Shown here one piece after another: positions 1-13,339 of a stretch of 64,000 nt of DNA. The notes under the pieces were generated by a model. It made no database searches, was not told the DNA's origin, and saw only the letters and a list, made by a program, of their open reading frames with translations. The DNA is taken from positions 17,708,001-17,772,000 of the forward strand of contig JAILWY010000009.1 in the NCBI GenBank assembly GCA_022113835.1, read 5' to 3'. Source of the DNA: Atopsyche davidsoni. Taxonomy: Eukaryota > Arthropoda > Insecta > Trichoptera > Hydrobiosidae. Both the position numbers and the translations under genes were made by a program. Numbering within the stretch: position 1 is the first letter of the stretch; each line of letters starts with the position of its first letter.

Positions 1-1871
1 ATAATGATAGAACATGAAAGAAAATAGCCATTCTTTTTATACTTGACATATGTAAGCTCCAGCTGCTTATGAATTAACACATCTTCACTATTAATTTAAC
101 ATTGTAATAATAATAAAATCAAATAAAAAAGTTCTATGAAAAATACGACTTTTTTTTTTTTTCGATGTCAATTTTTTATGTAACTTTTAGATTGAGTGAC
201 GTCATTGTTAAAAAAATGATAATCTTTATTGAATCCTTATTTTATTTGATTACCATTTTTTTCGTCAATTTATAAAAAAAAATCTGTTAATCGATGATCT
301 TGTTTGCTTTTGAAACTTCAATTTTTATAACAAAGCGGAATTTTTAAAAAGATAACATTGAATTGTAGTTTGAAATACACAAGAAAGAAGCTTTATTTTT
401 ATATAATAGTTACAAATATTCATAATAATTATTTTTTTAAATGGTCATCGTACTTGTAAATTCTATTGACTTTTATAGACCCAAAGAATTAATTTTCTAA
501 ATTTTTAATATAAATTTATATAACTTTTTCAGTATAATAGTAATTTTAATAAATCTACTATTTAATACTGCTATTAATTTGAAACAAAAACACGGATTAT
601 TAGCTTTTAATGTTTATTATTAGTTTCAAATTTAGCTTTTTGGAGATCGTACTTAAAACCTTAAGTCAAAACTTGTATCAGTGTAAAATTTAAATTACAA
701 TTAAAATAAACAAATAAATTGTTCATTCGAAATATTTTATAAATATGATAATTGAATACTTAAAAATATAGGTCTATTTTCTTTGCAATATGTTTTTAAA
801 AAATCGGTTTAAACATAAAACTGTAGGTTAAAACTTTAATACTGAAAATATTATCACTTTGATGTTCCATACGTATGCAACAATTATTATTTTATTTTTT
901 GAAATTATAATAACTAATTAAAAAAGAAATTATAATAACTAATAACTACAAATTTTAGTAGTTATGGCCACAGTGCTATATTTAAAACGAAGCTTTTAGA
1001 AAAAAAGCAACTAAATACTTATGAACCCATGCATTATTTTTGTCTGACTCAGAAACATCAATTAGATACGCGTGATATCACGATCTTAATGACCGAATAA
1101 TTTTTTTTCAAAGGAAAATAAGACCAAGACAAAGCACAGAATTAAAAAATAATAAATATTTTTTTAATTCTTCACATTTGGATGCTCGGCAGATCAAATA
1201 ACTTTTTCGGTGACTTACCTGCTTCTTCTTAGAATAATTTCTAAAATAAATATCCAATCAAGAAAAGTTTTTTCGATCATCCTAATCATGGTATTGCATC
1301 GAAGTTGAGAATTGAAAGCACACATGTATAAATGAATTACTTTTAATTGTGCATGTAATAGTAATTATTTAATGTAATTAAATATGTATTGTCTTGTATA
1401 ACTCAATAAAATGAAGGAACCAAAATGATTTATAATAGACAAATACAAATCAATTTATATAATATAAACAAAAATAAATTACAAAAATAATAACACAATT
1501 AAAATCATAATAAAAAGTATAAAGAAAAGTTTGCTAAGCAAATTAAAATATTAAAGTATTTTATGTGTTATTCCAACGTTTTTTTTTTTTTTTCAATTTT
1601 TGATAATACATACTTGTTTTGTCAAATTATACAGGCAGTATCCAAAATAGTAGCCTCAAAAATTAAAAACGTTATTAATGGAATTTCAAGTGTTTTCTGT
1701 CATAAATATCAAATTTATATAAGTATTAATTATTAAAATCAAATAAAATATATACAAAAACGGACACATGATTGAAATATGCGATAAAAAGCAGCCGCAC
1801 CTATTCTTGTGTATGAACACACAATATAAGCATCGCAGTTCAGCTAACTGAAAATATATAGAAATTATATC
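1..1871. other. AT-rich non-coding sequence
   Basis: No open frame here has coding character. There are homopolymer A and T runs and a CRE-like octamer TGACGTCA at 197-204. Nothing else recognisable. Confidence 0.7.
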
Positions 1872-2035
1872 TTTTTGACAGAGAGTACTTGGTGGAATTT
1901 CATTTTTGACATTCATTTGAATTTCATTTGACATTGGTGACCGGTTTCGCCGACGTGAAAGGTTGGCGAAACCGGTCACCAATAAAAATCTGAATGTTGA
2001 AAAATCACTCTTAGTATTTTACTTATTAAAATGAA
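1872..2035. repeat. F1 palindromic MITE, degenerate copy 1
   Basis: Starts with the F1 outer motif TTTTTGACAGAGAGTACTTG and contains an 18-bp perfect inverted repeat (1934-1951 with 1965-1982) built on GTGACCGGTTTCGCC and its complement, with a 13-nt loop, followed by the complement of the F1 flank. The outer arms are decayed. Confidence 0.8.
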
Positions 2036-2049
2036 TATATATTTTATTC

Positions 2050-2360
2050 AATTTGAAACTCGGTATCATCAAGTGTTATGTCTACCCGTATGCTGTTATG
2101 TCTACCCGTCGAAACCTAGATTTGGTTCGAATATCCCATGAACTGTTCTTGCGTATCGCCTAACGAGCACACTGGCTGCTCGCCAAGACGTGATGTGACC
2201 AGAACCTGTCCCGCCCGGAGACAAGACTCAGTGGATCCCCGAGCCCAGAGTCGCTGGCCCATTAATCCATGTTGCCCACACTAATGGCGAGCTTAGCATT
2301 TGTTTACAGATTTAATTGCGACGCTGAAATCTCACGGTTTTCACAAAGCTGTTCCTTATC
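2050..2360. other. GC-richer island, no gene recognised
   Basis: Composition rises sharply relative to the flanks between the repeat and about 2360. No long frame is open. It contains a short direct repeat TATGTCTACCCGT (two copies, 2080-2110). A conserved regulatory block or an old insertion are both possible. Confidence 0.35.
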
Positions 2361-2699
2361 CTCAATCAAGATAATGGATATTAAATGATTTGGGGGTGGT
2401 GTGATAGAGGATTGTAATAAAATGCTGTTAAGTGGTCGTTATTGTCTTGTTATATTTGATCAAAAGTTTCTTTTGTGATAAAAGTGTAAATAAATTTATT
2501 TATACCTACCACATATTATTTCTATTCCATAGAGTCCTGCTGAAACTAAGATTCATTGGGATTTTTTTCATTAGCATGAACCAATAATAATTCAACCAAT
2601 TTAACGCTTTGTTATACGTCTTAAAATTATTTATAAATCAAACACTTTAATAAGCCTATCGGTCGTATGTAATATTTATTATATTTATATATTAAATAT

Positions 2700-2924
2700 G
2701 TAATATTTTTGAGTAAAATACTTGAGTGATTTTCTACATGTTCGCTTTTATTTGTGACCGGTTTCGCCAACCTTTCACTCTGTTTGATAATACCAACGTG
2801 AAAGGTTGGCGAAACCGGTCACAAATAAAAACGAACATGTGGAAAATCACTCACTCAAGTATTTTACTCAAAAATATTAAAATGAAATTCCACCAAGTAC
2901 TCTTAGTCAAAAATATTGAATTTC
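2700..2924. repeat. F1 palindromic MITE, near-complete copy 2
   Basis: Arms of roughly 90-100 bp are inverted around a short centre (TCTGTTTGATAATACC near 2780-2798). The left arm runs ATATTTTTGAGTAAAATACT through GTGACCGGTTTCGCCAACC; the right arm is its complement, extended to CCACCAAGTACTCTTAGTC and TTGAATTTC. Short frames inside this copy are simply the palindrome read through. Confidence 0.88.
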
Positions 2925-3654
2925 GTATAAGTATGTATCGTAAACTTGAGAGTTGAATTAACTTTCTGGAATAGCATGAATAAATAGTAAATATATTGTT
3001 AATATCAAACTTTAAAAAAACATTCTTGATACAAAATGCTGACAATTAATTAAAGTAATCATCACAGAAATTGTCTTATGCCAAACAAAAGCTGGTTTTA
3101 AAGTAAATATTGAAAACTGGGATATTATAAATTCTCAATCAAAAGTCAACAATGAAATCACTAATTCCACAGATCAAAATAACATGGAGATTGTAGATCA
3201 TTCAAGCAAAAGATAACGTAACGCCTCTCACGAATATATGATAATAATTTAATTAATTGAATAAAATTAACAAAATTAAGAGTACGGCTTAAACTTTAAT
3301 ATGATAAACGTTTTTTAAAGATCTGTTTTTCAGAAAGAATGATTAAATAGTCAAAAAATTTACAATTTATTTTGTTTTCACAAAATAGCTAACAAAATAA
3401 AAAAAATGTTTCAAATCTCATAGACACTCGGTTATTAAAATGTATCGTTGTTAATTAATAACCCATTAATCTAGTCTGTTGTGGATGATTTGAGATCAAA
3501 AAAAATACTCCCAGCGATCGTTTTACGCTTTGCTCTTTTACGCGACTTTATTTGGTGTTATAAATTATAATTAAGTTCTCCCTGGAGACAGTTACAATAC
3601 AATTAACGTAGTCTGACTAATGAGGCACCTTGGCAGAAGACCAGAGATCGCCGC
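2925..3654. other. AT-rich non-coding sequence
   Basis: No gene is seen. Around 3510-3550 the octamer TTTTACGC occurs twice in a slightly GC-richer patch; it resembles posterior Hox-type sites, but this is only suggestive. Confidence 0.5.
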
Positions 3655-4520
3655 CGTCAGACTGCCAAAGCATTCCTACGAGCAACGAGAGACTTAATTG
3701 GAGCAGTATTTTAGTACTTTCATAGATCTACAGAGGCTAACGGTATTTTTTTACAAAGCTCCAAATTTTAACATAACTTAAGGCAGCTATGTTTTAAAAC
3801 AATGACAATTAAAATTGGCTAATTAATTAACCATACAACAATATATTTTTTTGATTGTTTTTTTGGTTCATACTGCAATATAATTATAAAACAATAATTA
3901 GATGATTAAGTTTTTGAGTGTTGAGCAGCGTGAAGTTTTCAGTTCTTCAACGTTTAACTCTTCTTAATAATATAATCCATGTTGTATATGCTATTTTTTT
4001 ATTACAATGCAAAGTTAATTGTATGTATTCATAAATTTTCTAAAGTAATTTTGCTTTTTTAATAAAAGTTCTTCAAATTTGATTTGTCGTCAGACTGCCA
4101 AAGCATTCCTACGAGCAACGAGAGACTTAATTGGAGTAGTATTTTAGCACTTTCATAGATCTACAGAGGCTAACGGTATTTTTTTACAAAGCTACTAGCT
4201 TTAACATAACTCAAGTAGTTATGTTTTAAAACAAACACAATTAAAAATGTTTAATTAACCATACAACAAAATAATTTTTTGATTTTTTTTTTGTTCATAT
4301 TGCAATATAATTATAAAAAATAATTAGATGATTAAGTTTTTCGAGTGTTGAGCTGCGTGAAGGTTTCAGTCCTTTAACGTTTAAGTCTCCTTTATTAATT
4401 TAATCCATTTTGTACATGCTATTTTTTTTAATATAATGCGAATTTAATTGTATGTATTCATAAGTTTTCTAAAGTAATTTTGCTTTTTTAAGTAAAAGCT
4501 CCAAGTTCTTCAAATTCGAT
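3655..4520. repeat. Tandem duplication, two units of about 433 bp
   Basis: Unit 1 (3655-4087) and unit 2 (4088 to about 4520) both begin CGTCAGACTGCCAAAGC and both end CTTCAAATTYGATTTG. They align along their whole length with small indels and scattered substitutions, for example GAGCAGTATTTTAGTAC versus GAGTAGTATTTTAGCAC. The GC-richer first 80 bp is the best conserved part. No coding frame spans the unit. Confidence 0.9.
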
Positions 4521-4539
4521 TTGCGGCCGGAACAGTGAG

Positions 4540-5110
4540 TCTTAAACCAGAAAGTAGACATTTCGTACCCCCAGTAGATGTCAAGTTGATTCTCAAGAAA
4601 ATTTTATAAATCACTTGAATACTCTAGCAGCACTAATCGCTTTTAATACCAGCAGAGGAGCACTGGACGACCCGTTTCCCATTAGGATCGCGTTACGTTT
4701 TGTTTATTCTAAAAAAAACTTGCACTTCCTGTTTGAAAGCTCAGGGTCCAATGGGTCCAGAGGGAAGGGAGTGATCCTAATGGCCCGAGGGCTTAATGGG
4801 GATGTTTTTATTACACCCCTACCAGTCAAAAGGGGGTTAGAGCTTTTTTTCGGCGGAATTACATCGCATTTGCACTCCGTGACAAGGAAGGATCGCGAAA
4901 TGCCATCGGAATTTCACAGACGGGATTCAATAATTGCTCGGCAAATGAATATTTGATTTTACGTAGAAAACAACAGACCACTTTCGCAAATGGAAGGGTC
5001 CACTTTTGCTTTATATTTCTATTGGCTTGCGTTGTTTCTTGAACAATGTGGAGCAATACATAATCATATTTAGTACACAAGCCAGAAGCATTTTCTTTAC
5101 AAAACAATAC
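4540..5110. other. GC-richer island with 11-bp inverted repeat
   Basis: A block clearly less AT-rich than its surroundings. It holds a 113-codon open frame (4615-4956) with no recognisable domain and only non-canonical start support, so a gene is not claimed. CCATTAGGATC (4679-4689) is repeated perfectly inverted as GATCCTAATGG (4773-4783), with TTAATGGGGAT nearby: homeodomain-like site clustering. A conserved regulatory element is the preferred reading. Confidence 0.35.
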
Positions 5111-5454
5111 TTCTATTCAACAGACAAGGGAATAATTCAATTACACAATTAAGTATGTCTACGGAATTTATGGCTGTTTTAGTTAAATCTTTCATTGAAA
5201 ATTGAAGATAAATATATATTTTTTTATACAATTTTATCTATAACATAACTTGTTATCATAAAATCAAATTAAGAAAAATATTATTAAAAGTTCATTGAGG
5301 TGTATATTTTTTAGATAAAGTATTTTATTTTAACTCGCTTACTTTTGATTTCAGTAGCTTATTTTTATGCAAAGGCCAATAGACCTAAAAGTTTTCAATT
5401 ATTCAAACTTTTGACATAACTTCTAAGTACAAAATACAATGTCAGCTTTCAAAC

Positions 5455-5720
5455 GACAAATGAAAATAAATCACTCCGTCTCTCTCCCCCTGGCGCGGGT
5501 TGATGGGCGCTTTGTTACAAAACGAAATAATAAATAACCGCCACATCATGAAAGATACCCTCATCCGAATAAGGGCGGAAGCATTCCTTAAGGTCACCGA
5601 AGATTATTGTCGCGGGCTTCTGAAGCATCCAGTGACCCCGGAAGGAAGCGGATCGTGCCTGTCGTTTGTAGGCTGTATTCTTACACAACTTACATGTGAT
5701 CCAGGAGCTTTGTAAATAAT
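5455..5720. other. GC-richer island, no gene recognised
   Basis: Short overlapping frames are open on both strands (71 and 78 codons), none with a recognisable motif or splice support. Probably a conserved non-coding block. Confidence 0.3.
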
Positions 5721-5852
5721 ATTGTGTATATTTGTTGTATCCCTTATTCATCCGTCATTCCATTTCTTGTATTGCTGATGGTTCTTTCAATAATATTTTA
5801 GTAAAAGCTTTAACATAATTAATATTTTATTTTATCTACTCAATATATCTAC

Positions 5853-6668
5853 GATATTTTTGACAGAGAGTACTTGGCGGAATTCCATTTTAATATTTTT
5901 GAATTAAATACTTGAGTGATTTTCCACATGTTCGTTTTTATTTGTGACCGGTTTCGCCAATTTTTCACGTTGGCATTATCAAACAGAGTGAGATTTTATA
6001 TAATAATAAGCAATTAGGTAAACAATTGTTGGAAAGAGAGAGAGTGATTGTCAGGTGGTAAGGGCTAATGTGATGAAACATCTACCTTCTGTCTCCACCT
6101 CTCTGATAATAAACACGACTTTAACCAGAACTCCAATCTCAAAATTTTGCATATTAACTTTATAGGCACAAAACTCGATCGCTAAGAGATTTAAGAAATC
6201 AATCGCATGAAAGATAACACACCGGAGCACCTGCTTAATGACCAGGTTAATTTCAATAAGTCTCCACTATTATTCCCTATTGCTATATCACATCTTTAAA
6301 AAACCATTTACTGCGCAAAAACCTATTATTTACAGATAAGCACACTACAGGACAAACCACAACACAGAATAACTGCTGCTACACCTCAAAGCCACTACTT
6401 TTGATAATTACCCCATTAATATAAAAACATTTGTTCACAAAAATTTGCAATTATATAGAATCCTCCACTTGTCGGGTACATTAAAAGCACATTAGCCCTT
6501 ACCACCTGACAATCACTCTCTATCTTTCCAACAACCTCTCCTTTTAACAATTGTTTACCTAATTGCTTATTATTATATAAAATCTCACTCTGATAATGCC
6601 AACGTGAAAGGTACAAATAAAAACGAACATTTGGAAAATCACTCAAGTATTTTATTCAAAAATATCAA
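5853..6668. mobile_element. Long F1 element with about 200-bp inverted arms and unique centre
   Basis: The left arm (5853 to about 6073) runs from the F1 outer motif through GTGACCGGTTTCGCCAA, the ATTTTATATAATAATAAGCA segment and GTCAGGTGGTAAGGGCTAAT. The right arm (about 6488-6668) carries the complement in reverse order. About 410 bp of unique sequence lies between, with no transposase-like frame. The arms extend well past those of the short palindromic copies, so this looks like a longer, non-autonomous relative. Confidence 0.85.
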
Positions 6669-6789
6669 TATATTTATCGGTTTTGTTCCGATAAGATTTA
6701 CTCAGAACAAATATCTGCGTATAGTCTTTGGAACCTTTTGACAGTAGATTTATTTAAATAAGGCTAAAAATCATGTAATGCAGATGCAC

Positions 6790-6965
6790 AATAGAGCTTA
6801 AGGGTATGTGGGGGTAAACCGCAATACCTGGCAGGTTAAATTCCCTGAAACAGTCTGTCGCAGGAGGCAAGGAAAGCTACAGTCTGTGATTACTCTCGAC
6901 TCTGCTCTGGTGATTGGGACGTCCTTGCTGTCTTGTAATCGCCTAGCACTTGTGACGTCACAATG
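6790..6965. other. GC-richer island with TAATCGCCTAG and CRE-like octamer
   Basis: A compact GC-richer block. TAATCGCCTAG (6936-6946) is followed 6 bp later by TGACGTCA (6953-6960). The same 11-mer recurs at 10146-10156 and 50120-50130. Probable cis-regulatory block. Confidence 0.4.
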
Positions 6966-9200
6966 AATTAATGACTATTAAGGTAATTGTTTCAGAATTT
7001 GAATAAACGTATTCTTAATTCAGCGTTTAAATAGAATTACTTTGCAAGTGAAGGATTTAGGGTCTTTTGAGATTTATTATGTTCCCCCTCCAGTTTTTTT
7101 ATTCAAAACTTAGATAACCTTTAACCGTTATATCTATCAAACGTATTTTCTTGTTAATAAGTTTTTGATGCGAAACTCGGTTTCCTCTTCGTCATAATAA
7201 ATAATAATTAAAACAAATCCTTTTAACACTGCATACTTTTGTATAATAATATAATTACTATCACGCCACTCAAACGTATCAAACCAGTAAAAAAAAATAT
7301 TTTTTAATAAAATAAGCTAAGGAGAAAATAGAACAAAGCCCTGTCTGTAATTTCTTAATTTACTTTTGAAAGGTTTACTTAAGATTGTTCGACTGAATAT
7401 CTATTATGTTAACAGTTCACTGACTTGTAAACTGCAAAAAGTTAAAAGTGCCGAGCTGACATTTTACTGAGGTGAATGTTCTAATTAATTTTTATTATTT
7501 TTCAATTCAATCCAACTTGAATTATTTCAAAACCTAAAAGACCAAATGAATCGCCTTTTTTTTTAAATACTTATTGAAACAGATTGATTAAATTTCAATA
7601 TAAGAATATTTCAAAAGGTTTTTACATTTTTCAAACATCAGTGGCGTGCATAAATTTTGATTATTCTACGAATATTTAATACAAGGCTTGTCTGATAAGT
7701 ACCTCAAAATGAATTGATTTTTTTGTGACTTACAGGCCATTTTGTATATTTTATTTATATTAGTTGTTTTTAATACGGCTAATTAAATTTTTTTCTACTC
7801 CATGGAAACGTTTTATATTTACTACATCTGTCTTAAATCGGAAACGCATATTAGTTATACAAAGCCTTGGAAATCCCAATCACTTACAATTCCTTTTATT
7901 ATGCATTCAACTGACTCCATTTCTTTACGCAATCGCCTAATGTGCCTTTTCTATTAACACCTTTTAGCAAATCAAAATACCCTCAGTGTATTAATATAAC
8001 TTTCGAAAGTCTGCCACTGTAAACCAAAGACGACTAAACTTTTAAATACCAAACTATTCTGAAAAATATATTGCCACGTGTTTTTATAGCTAGTTTTGCA
8101 TTTGCAATTTTCAATTTTCTACGACATCTTTTCGTCTAGACATTTTCTCAAATTCAAAAATATCACTGTCAAAAAGTTAAAGCCATAGAGATATTCAAAA
8201 ATTGTGAATCAAAACCACAGTGAGTTAGAATATAAATATTCAATGATTTAAAATCAGCATGTAAAGGACACTATTTCTGAATAATTTACGTCTAATCATA
8301 CTTAATATACATTTTACAAATGATGAAATATTCTGAAATATTAAACAAACAAAAAAATTCACAAAAGTTTATAGTCTCACAATATTTAAGAGTTGAATTA
8401 AGATCTTCTCTATACTTTTGTATTGATTTCTAATATAATTCTAGAATCATCAACATAAATATTATATATAAGACGTAATAATATAATAATTGGTCTTGAC
8501 ATAATCTATTTAAGTGATTTTTTTGTCAAAATTACCAAAAATTTTAAATAATGTTTTACATTTTCAAACTAAAACGTATTTTTATATTTGATTTCTTTCG
8601 ATAAATTAAAACACAAATCAAAATAACGGCTCCGTATGTGACTTGTGGCTCAATATACAATGAACGGCTTAATTTTATTAGTTAAACTTCACATAAAAAT
8701 ACAACAGGGTAGTACACATATTATTTATTAACTACCCCCGGAAATAAATAGTTCAGCTTATTTTCCTAATGTGAACAATCCACCAGTAAAACTTACTTTT
8801 TTGTAAGGGCTACCATTTAGAAATCTGTAAAACCTTATTCGGTATTAATATTTAATCTATAAATTCAAAAATATTTTATTATCTCTATAGTACAATATAA
8901 AATATATTAATAAAATATTTCAATTTCTCAATAATATGATCATAATTATACAAAAGGTGGCATTATTTTTGTGATTTACAAAAACTTTAAAGCGGTAATG
9001 TTATTTAATCAACTCAGTTTTGGTAATATTCCTAATTATTTACTGTTTGATTGCTAGTGATTAAAATTAGTTATTTCAATATTGACCATATATTTATAAT
9101 AGTTAACTGTAAATTAATCATGCTTATTTTCGATTTATATTTGTATTTTGAGTTTTGCATATTTGGTCACAAAATATATAATTTTATGATATATTCAAGT
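6966..9200. other. AT-rich non-coding sequence
   Basis: No gene is recognisable. CAGTGGCGTGCA, a motif repeated elsewhere in the window, occurs near 7640. Confidence 0.6.
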
Positions 9201-9324
9201 ATATTTTTGAGTAAAATACTTGAGTTATTTTCCACATGTTCGTTTTTATTTGTGACCGGTTTTGCCAACCTTTCACGTTGAATCGTGGAATTCCACCAAG
9301 TACTCTCTGTCAAAAATATTGAAT
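9201..9324. repeat. F1 palindromic MITE, truncated copy
   Basis: The left arm ATATTTTTGAGTAAAATACT to CCAACCTTTCACGTTG is joined directly to the outer end of the right arm (GGAATTCCACCAAGTACTCT, then CAAAAATATTGAAT), so the inner part of the palindrome has been deleted. Confidence 0.85.
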
Positions 9325-9510
9325 ATATTGAAGCCTCTCTACGCATTTAGCTTATTTTTTTATAGTAGAAGCGCAAATTCGAATCTTGGATAAAAATCAT
9401 GCAACTATTTACATCTTTTCATATGTGAATAGATTATTACTATAATGTACACATAAATAACCTTTATTGCTTTATTGCAGATTTATTCAAAATGTTGTCA
9501 TTTATATAAA

Positions 9511-9814
9511 TGTGATTAAGCATATTTTTTCACACATTGAAAACGATTAAAGAAAACTCTCAGAAAATATCATCGTGACTTGTGAGGGATTCGAACCCAC
9601 ATCCCCAAGCTTTCATGGCTGGTGCATTTATCCAACTATGCTAACGAGCCACTGCAATTTAGTGAGAATTTTTAATAATCATATTCTACATATGAACTAA
9701 TATGCTCGGGCTAATCAATATTTAATGATTTGCAAACACTGGACTTTTTAATTAAAGTAACAAGTGAAGCATTTTTATATCCAAAGCTGGTGTGAAAAAA
9801 TATGCTTAATCACA
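9511..9814 (-). mobile_element. F2 inverted-repeat element with tRNA-like segment
   Basis: A 304-bp element bounded by perfect 25-bp inverted repeats, TGTGATTAAGC... at 9511-9535 and its complement at 9790-9814; the flanks share TAAA, a possible target duplication. On the minus strand 9576-9652 is tRNA-like: box A TAGCATAGTTGG (9632-9643), box B GGTTCGAATCC (9587-9597), and a partly paired acceptor stem (GTGGCTC with AAGTCAC). The rest matches other F2 copies in order. Confidence 0.85.
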
Positions 9815-12800
9815 TAAACATACTAATACCTGCATGGGTAAATAAATACGCATCCTGATTAACATTAATCTAAAATTAATATAATTTATATAAATGTTTA
9901 ATTATTCAAATATTCATTGCTTTGGGATTTGAATTTTTTTTCTGTTTGGAACAAATGCGGGATATTTTTTTCAGGAGACGTGCAGCTACCCTGAGTCATT
10001 GTGACTTCAGTCCGCAGAATTAATAAGGAGTCCTAACGGTCTCCACACACGCGCCAGCACAAAGCCCAACAGATTTTCTGATTAAACTTTCCTCATTTTT
10101 GCAAAATAATCTAAATTATAAAATGGAATAGTTTCCTACACGTTCTAATCGCCTAGAAATTATTGCTTCGCGAAGAAATCTTGATAGGTTTTGTATTATT
10201 TTCTTGTGTGATACGATCCCTAGCTGTGAAGCAGGTTTACGTGAGTTAGTTTAGGTTTGAAATTTTTAATAAATAAACTTTATAATAAGTATATTCGTAG
10301 ATTTATGGAGCATATGCTATAAGTTGACATCGATTCTAGGGTGTTAAATTGCTTCGATAACATTTCTGTCCCCTTGCTAGGACCATCTTCAGGGACTTTT
10401 AATCCAAGATGCACCAACCTGATACCCTGGAGAGAGTAAAAACATAAAGCAGGTCAACATCCAAGAATAAAAATTAACCTAAATAAATATTGAGTTCAAA
10501 TCCATAAGATATTTCTAAGTTTTAGACGGGTAAAGTGAATAAATTAGTAAGAATATTATTGCACGTCTATTGTTTAATCACATACTAATTTTTTTCTTTA
10601 AGTTTAACAGAGACACATTAATTTTAGAATGGGATTTATATGAGCTGCTACTTCTTATTTAACTTAGTAAATTTGAAGAGATTTATATAAATAACTTAAT
10701 CTAACTCTTTAGATTTGAAGTTATAAAGATATTCGACAGTTTTCACTGTTTGGGTGAAGAAATAATATTGATTAAGAATTCTAATTAATAAGAATACTTA
10801 CCTTTATTTAATTAAGCCCGAAATTGAATCTCAAAAGAAATCGCAAGTATGTCATTAAGAATGATGATTCAATCAAGTTTTTGCTGGCTTAGGATTCCAG
10901 GTCGCTTTAATTGAATTATTGATGAATTTCGGTAGATTATATAACTAAGAGTGATTTAAAAGTAAGCACAAAGAAAAATGGTTGTAATATTTCTTTTCTA
11001 TAATTAAATATACAATTATAATTCGGTACTTTTGACTAAGTGCTTAACATATTTGCGTTGATTTTATTTATAAATTTCAGCATATTATAAACAACATCAT
11101 TATTAATTAAAAAAGGTTTTTTATTTATCTCAATAGATGTTTCATTCATTTTTAATGCTTATCAAATGAACTCCAAATAAAATCATAACACGTGGAAAAT
11201 AAATATATTATTAAACGAATCACGATGTGATAAATATCATGTCCAATGTCCTGTTTACACTCTTTTAATAAATTTAGTATTAATATATACTAAAGCGTAT
11301 TAAACAAAGTTTTTTTACCTTAACAAATAAAAAAACTCATTTATATTTAAAATATGAAAAAAAAATAATAATAATATCCATTTTGTAATAAGCACGCTTG
11401 CTTTTAGTTATTGTGGTCTAGGTTCGAATCCAGGTAAAAGAACCATCTTTCAAGTATTTGTAATTTAATTTAATTATCCTCTGATTTATAGGAAATGAAA
11501 AACAATTCGAGAAAAACTCTATTCTCTGTGATAAGGTTTTTATTGTTACTTCATTCAATAGAGTAAATTTGGGAGACCTTTCAAACAAAATACAATTGTG
11601 GAAGTTACTCAGTGTCCATCTACCTGCCTTTTATTTTTTACTTACTCTAACTTAAAGGTGTTGTTTCGGATTCCTCATTTTCGGAATAACTGTGTTGAAA
11701 TGTATCCTGCTCGTGAAATAAATAAGATATATTTCAATATGAATAAACGAAGTGGTATTTTGTTTTAAATTCAAGAACTGTTTCTGTATGAATAGCAAAA
11801 TATATCGTTGGAATAAAAGTTTTAAAATCAATTGTAAAGTTTGCGGTTTTATTACTATTTTTCTGGTATAACGAATAACTTTTCGTTCGTGAAGCAGACA
11901 TAAAAATCTTGAAGCGTCAAAATAAAGCAATATTTCCATATTTAGGTCACTGGGTAATCTCTAATCTGCCAAACAGCAAGAATCTCTATACTCCCACGTA
12001 TAAAGCGCAAGTTTCTGATTAAAACAGATCGATATCGAGCTGCCTTTGTGTTAATATTTGAGACGGCCTAATGTCTTTCAAAATAAACATTTGAATTTCG
12101 TCAATTTTAAATTGACTGTCGAAAGCAATTTGTAAATCAAATAGCGCCTAGAGCGAAAAACAGATTTCGTATAATATCCGGCGGTGGGCGAGGGCGATTC
12201 AATTTACTTCCAAGGAGAAATAAAGCGGTAGGCTTATATCATTTGCCAAAAAACGTATAAGTAAGTTATTGAATGCCTTCCCAAATGAAAGCCACGAAGC
12301 CACGTTCCTTCTTTTTAAGCAAAACTTTTTGGATATCTTTATTTGACTCGCTTCTGGGAGTTTTAAAACGTCGATTTATACATTGGCTACATTCAGTTAT
12401 AAAAGCAATGAATTTATTATTAGTGGTTAGTACAAAAAACCAATTTAGAGATTGTTGAAAATAAATATATGCTTATCAAGGCACATTACTTAAAAATCAT
12501 TAAGTTGAGTTTGTTTAATTCTGATAAAGCAATTGGTTTATTACGATTGAATCTCTAAAAATAATCTCAGCACTTATATCGAAATGTCGGAAAACGTTAA
12601 CTATTTAGCAGCCAATCAATAAGTTCAAATAATAGTGGCTGCAAAAAATTGTGGAAATACTTAATTTATTTTTAAATTATTAATTGTCTCTAAGGTCAAA
12701 CTAAATTTATCCATTCCCTAAAACTAATTTTTATATGATTTTGAGTAAACATGTGATAAGTTGTTTAGAGTTCTCGCAGACCATTTGGTTAAATTTATAT

Positions 12801-13339
12801 ATATTTTGATACTATATGTATATATTTATATATATATTTATTTATATATATTTAAATTTATATAAATTATAATTTTTATCAAATTTTTATTTTATCGATT
12901 TACACTAAAAACGACAAGAAAAACTCTGAGTGTGATTTTTATGTATTACTTACAATTGTTACACAACATACAAAAAATATTTATAATATATGCTGTGTGA
13001 TCTGAAACGAAAACAATACACAACCTGTATTGTAAAAAATACAGTTTTGTTTAACTATTATACCTTTTATGATGATATTAGTTTTCACATAATCTTAAAT
13101 GTGTAGCGTTTCGTAATGTAGTAAATTCAATATTTTTAAAAGAAAATACTAAGTGAAATTCTATTACAAAAGTTTCAGTTTTTTCTATTTACTATAAATG
13201 GTGTAAATGATTAAATAAAAAATATTGATTTATTAACGCTATATTCAAACAATATTACTATTTTGTTCATATTTTCATTTTTATATTGAAAATGTATTTT
13301 CCAGAAGATAAAATATTCATTCGAAGAGTGTTTACCTTC
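9815..13339. other. AT-rich non-coding sequence with small islands
   Basis: No gene. Small GC-richer patches at about 9985-10085, 10140-10160 (TAATCGCCTAG) and 12120-12320. A hammerhead-core-like motif lies at 10363-10392 on the minus strand. Around 11395-11445 a box-B-like GGTTCGAATCCAGG suggests a tRNA-like remnant. A TA-rich stretch occurs at 12795-12870. Confidence 0.5.

Noticed and set aside
1686..1982. 98-codon minus-strand frame
   Set aside because: It reads through the F1 palindromic repeat and AT-rich flank.
2726..2956. 76-codon plus-strand frame
   Set aside because: Entirely the F1 palindrome translated.
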